A stretch of DNA of 64,000 nt from Lachnospiraceae bacterium. Its GTDB lineage: Bacteria; Bacillota; Clostridia; Lachnospirales; Lachnospiraceae. Where the stretch lies: contig SVFK01000002.1 in assembly GCA_015056915.1 (NCBI GenBank), forward strand, positions 166,163 to 230,162. Direction: 5' to 3'. Below are positions 61,448 through 64,000 of this stretch, one piece after another. Positions within the stretch are counted from its first letter, which is position 1; each line of letters starts with the position of its first letter. Under the pieces are notes generated by a model. It did no database searches. It worked only from the letters and a program-made list of their open reading frames with translations, and was not told the DNA's origin. A program made the translations under genes and the position numbers.

Positions 61448-63913
61448 ATGACCAAAGACGAATTCAGAGTTTTTTTAGATAAACAAATAGTGTATTTGGA
61501 TGGAGCTACAGGGTCCAATCTGGTTAAGGCAGGTATGCCCTCCGGTGTATGCCCGGAAAGCTGGATATTGGAGCATAAGGACGTGATGCTTTCCCTGCAA
61601 AAGGAATATGTGAAGGCAGGCACTGATATTTTGTATGCCCCTACATTTACATCCAATCGCGTTAAGCTGTCAGAATATCATATGGAAGACAAAATGCGTT
61701 CCATGATACAGGAATTGGTAGCAATTACCAAGGAGGCTGCGGCAAGTGCTGTTAACAGGAAAGTGTTGGTAGCAGGCGATCTGACCATGACCGGTGAACA
61801 GTTGAAGCCTATGGGTTCTATGGAATTGGAGGAATTGATTACCATCTATAAGGAACAAATCATGTGTCTGGTTGAGGCCGGCGTAGACCTTCTGGTGGTA
61901 GAGACCATGATGAGTCTTGCAGAGACCAGAGCGGCGTTGATTGCGGCGAAGGAAGTCTGCGAATTGCCGGTTATGGTTACTCTGACCTTTGAAAAGGATG
62001 GAAGAACCTTATACGGAACAGATGCCAAAACAGCAGCTATTGTGGCAGAGAGTCTCGGTGCCTGTGCGGTAGGTGTCAACTGTTCTACAGGACCTGCGGG
62101 TATGTGGCAGATTGTGTCGGATATGGCCGGGGTAACAACGATTCCTATTATTGCCAAGCCGAACGCAGGGCTTCCCTTTGTAGATGGGGACGGCAATACC
62201 TGTTATAGTATGCAGGCATTAGAGTTTGCAGAGGAAATGAAACTTTTGACAGCGGCGGGAGCTACTATTCTGGGTGGCTGTTGCGGCACCTCACCTGAGT
62301 ACATAGAAGCGATATATCGTAGCCTTGGCAAAGTTGTTACCTCCAAAACACCCAGACGCCCGGAGGGGATCCGATATCTGACCTCAGAGCGTATGACCTT
62401 GGAGTTTGGACTTGACGGTAATTTTATTATTGTGGGCGAGCGTATTAATCCTACCGGCAAGAAGCTGTTGCAGGCACAACTGCGAGAAGGCAGTCTGGAA
62501 AAGGTGCTGCAATTTGCAGAGGAGCAGGAGGCCGGCGGTGCCCAGGTGCTTGATGTCAACATGGGCATGAGCGGCATTGACGAGAAAGCAATGATGCTTC
62601 GGGCTCTGGAGGAAATCAGTGGTGTCACCAATCTGCCCCTGTCAATCGACTCCAGTTATGTGGAGGTAATAGAGGCGGCTCTTCGTCATTATCCCGGCAG
62701 AGCATTGATTAATTCTATTTCTCTGGAAACGGAGAAATTAAATAAATTATTACCCCTTGCAGCAAAATATGGAGCTATGTTTATCCTGTTGCCCTTATCC
62801 GATAAGGGATTGCCGGAGAATCTGGCAGAAAAGAAGCAGATAATCAATACCATATATGATAAGGCTATGTCTCTTGGTATGTGCAAGGAGGATATTGTGG
62901 TGGATGGTCTGGTGACCACGGTAGGAGCCAATAAAATGGCGGCACTGGAAACGCTGGAAACCATTTCCTTCTGCAAAGAAAGAGGACTGGCTACTATATG
63001 CGGTTTGTCCAATATTTCCTTTGGAATGCCGGAAAGAAGCTTTGTAAATACTACCTTTTTGACATTGGCAATACGGGAAGGACTTACCATGGCTATTGCA
63101 AATCCGTCACAGGAGCTGTTAGTCAGCTGTGCATTTGCCACGGATATGCTTCTGGCAAAGGATGAGGCGGATATCAGATACATAGAATATGCAAATGGTA
63201 TAAAGGAACGTCGGGAGCTGAATGAGGGTAAGCTTTCTCAGCCCTCAGAGGCTGTGAATAAGGATGATATAGCAGCTAAAGAGAGCGCAGTCCGAGTCAA
63301 CCTATATAATGCGGTACTCAAAGGTAACCGAAACGGTATTGTGCGCATTACGCAGGAGGCACTAGACAGTGGCGAGGAGCCGACGGCATTATTAAATGAA
63401 ATATTGTTGCCGGCAATCAATACCGTGGGTGATTTATTTGATAAAGGGAAATATTTCCTGCCTCAGTTAATTGCAAGTGCAGAGGCAATGAAGAAGTCTA
63501 TTGAATTATTGGAGCCGCTTTTGCAAAGGAATGCAGACAGTGCGGATATGCCTACCGTAATCATTGCTACGGTAGAGGGCGATATTCATGATATTGGCAA
63601 GAATCTGGTAGCACTGATGTTGAAGAATCATGGTTTCCAAGTGATTGATTTAGGAAAAGATGTGGCAACGGAGGCTATTATCGCAGCGGCAAAGGAGCAT
63701 CATGCCAAGTTTATTGCTTTGTCCGCATTGATGACCACCACCATGCAGCGTATGAAGGAAGTCGTTACGGCAGCAAAGGCGGCAGGTGTGGAAGCCAAGA
63801 TTATGATAGGCGGAGCGGTTATAACTGAGGAATACGCGGCTGAAATCGGCGCAGACGGTTATGCGAAGGATGCAGCAGATGCAGTGAAGCTGGCCAAAAG
63901 AATGATACATTAG
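61448..63913 (+). CDS. metH: Cobalamin-dependent methionine synthase, three-module form
   Basis: This 821-residue enzyme moves a methyl group from methyl-THF to homocysteine through cobalamin. The homocysteine module has zinc cysteines C212 (GVNCST) and C278/C279 (GGCCGT). A pterin-binding module follows (IIVGERINPTG, DVNMGMSGID). The cobalamin part has the cap and the DIHDIG motif (D712-G717) with H714 as the cobalt ligand. The C-terminal SAM-dependent reactivation domain of E. coli MetH (about 1200 aa) is absent; Clostridia usually supply it as a separate protein, not in this window. An acetolactate-synthase-like gene follows. Confidence 0.95.
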   Translation: MTKDEFRVFLDKQIVYLDGATGSNLVKAGMPSGVCPESWILEHKDVMLSLQKEYVKAGTDILYAPTFTSNRVKLSEYHMEDKMRSMIQELVAITKEAAASAVNRKVLVAGDLTMTGEQLKPMGSMELEELITIYKEQIMCLVEAGVDLLVVETMMSLAETRAALIAAKEVCELPVMVTLTFEKDGRTLYGTDAKTAAIVAESLGACAVGVNCSTGPAGMWQIVSDMAGVTTIPIIAKPNAGLPFVDGDGNTCYSMQALEFAEEMKLLTAAGATILGGCCGTSPEYIEAIYRSLGKVVTSKTPRRPEGIRYLTSERMTLEFGLDGNFIIVGERINPTGKKLLQAQLREGSLEKVLQFAEEQEAGGAQVLDVNMGMSGIDEKAMMLRALEEISGVTNLPLSIDSSYVEVIEAALRHYPGRALINSISLETEKLNKLLPLAAKYGAMFILLPLSDKGLPENLAEKKQIINTIYDKAMSLGMCKEDIVVDGLVTTVGANKMAALETLETISFCKERGLATICGLSNISFGMPERSFVNTTFLTLAIREGLTMAIANPSQELLVSCAFATDMLLAKDEADIRYIEYANGIKERRELNEGKLSQPSEAVNKDDIAAKESAVRVNLYNAVLKGNRNGIVRITQEALDSGEEPTALLNEILLPAINTVGDLFDKGKYFLPQLIASAEAMKKSIELLEPLLQRNADSADMPTVIIATVEGDIHDIGKNLVALMLKNHGFQVIDLGKDVATEAIIAAAKEHHAKFIALSALMTTTMQRMKEVVTAAKAAGVEAKIMIGGAVITEEYAAEIGADGYAKDAADAVKLAKRMIH

Positions 63914-63925
63914 GAGGAGTAAGAT

Positions 63926-64000
63926 ATGATTGGAGCAGATGCCATCATTAAATGTTTAGAGGCAGAAGGTGTAGAAACGGTATTTGGTTATCCCGGAGTT
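63926..64000 (+). CDS. Acetolactate synthase-like ThDP enzyme, 5' part only
   Basis: The first 25 codons are visible and the gene continues past the window. They read IIKCLEAEGVETVFGYPG, matching the N-terminus of acetolactate synthase large subunits and of the ilvB at 23598. GGAGGAG precedes the ATG by about 7 bases. It lies 12 bases after metH and is probably co-transcribed with it. Without the catalytic part I cannot tell a biosynthetic from a catabolic or other ThDP enzyme. Confidence 0.75.
   Translation, partial: MIGADAIIKCLEAEGVETVFGYPGV

Overview
The window looks like chromosomal DNA of an anaerobic, low-to-moderate G+C Firmicute, most likely a gut-type Lachnospiraceae (Clostridia). 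The evidence is a monomeric multi-cluster [FeFe] hydrogenase, a GGGtGRT protein paired with a NifU-like scaffold, ferredoxin-dependent 2-ketoacid oxidoreductase genes, a methionine synthase without a reactivation domain, strong AGGAGG-type ribosome binding sites and TTGACA/TATAAT-type promoters with 17-bp spacers. I see no phage, IS, integrase, CRISPR or conjugation genes. Genus and species cannot be set from what is visible.

Layout. 1-2.7 kb: proline biosynthesis (proB 3' part, DUF896, 5-formyl-THF cyclo-ligase, proA). 2.8-7.8 kb: [FeFe] hydrogenase, gltX and a UvrD-type helicase, facing a DUF1292 gene whose 3' end overlaps the helicase. 8.2-11.2 kb: a GH13 isoamylase-like protein that has lost its catalytic residues, a DUF5662 protein and a small cysteine-rich protein. 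11.2-15.0 kb (minus strand): polyamine importer potABCD. 15.3-20.5 kb: a lactonase-family propeller, aroC (minus), a VanY-type peptidase coupled to tgt, and yajC. 20.7-26.7 kb: leuB-ilvD-ilvB and an L,D-transpeptidase. 26.9-31.1 kb: serC-serA, a short minus-strand gene, a 0.2-kb block of nested hairpins and a long palindrome, and a DUF1015 gene. 31.2-34.6 kb: glgB with a lysine-rich tail, mscS and tRNA-Thr(CGU). 34.6-36.2 kb (minus): an ABC permease/ATPase pair with no binding protein nearby. 36.4-44.8 kb: argH, asd, a c-di-GMP phosphodiesterase, an AAA ATPase, topoisomerase III and a left-handed beta-helix protein. 44.8-47.7 kb: a TrpXYZ-like ABC importer behind a strong promoter and an operator-like repeat. 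47.8-49.5 kb: the NifU-like/GGGtGRT pair. 49.6-50.8 kb: a membrane protein and a TPR lipoprotein. 51.0-58.8 kb: a seven-gene cluster, aryl-CoA ligase/iorA/iorB/aryl-CoA ligase/ACT/amidohydrolase/Na+ symporter. 59.0-60.6 kb: four small membrane proteins (TM2, DUF4190, DUF2752, DUF4870-like). 60.8 kb to the end: a lipoprotein (minus), metH, and the first 25 codons of a second acetolactate-synthase-like gene.

How the genes fit together. Much of the window is amino-acid metabolism: Pro, Ser, Leu/Ile/Val, Arg, the Asp family and chorismate. The 51-59 kb cluster reads as an energy-yielding route for aromatic 2-ketoacids: oxidative decarboxylation to aryl-acetyl-CoA with reduced ferredoxin, then reversible CoA ligases. 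The hydrogenase is one possible sink or sensor for that ferredoxin. The least explained parts are the dead GH13 protein, the NifU-like/GGGtGRT pair, the TM2/DUF cluster and the palindromic repeat block at 29.6-29.8 kb. Stretches between genes are mostly under 300 bases; the one longer gap (29526-29898) holds the repeat block and a promoter.
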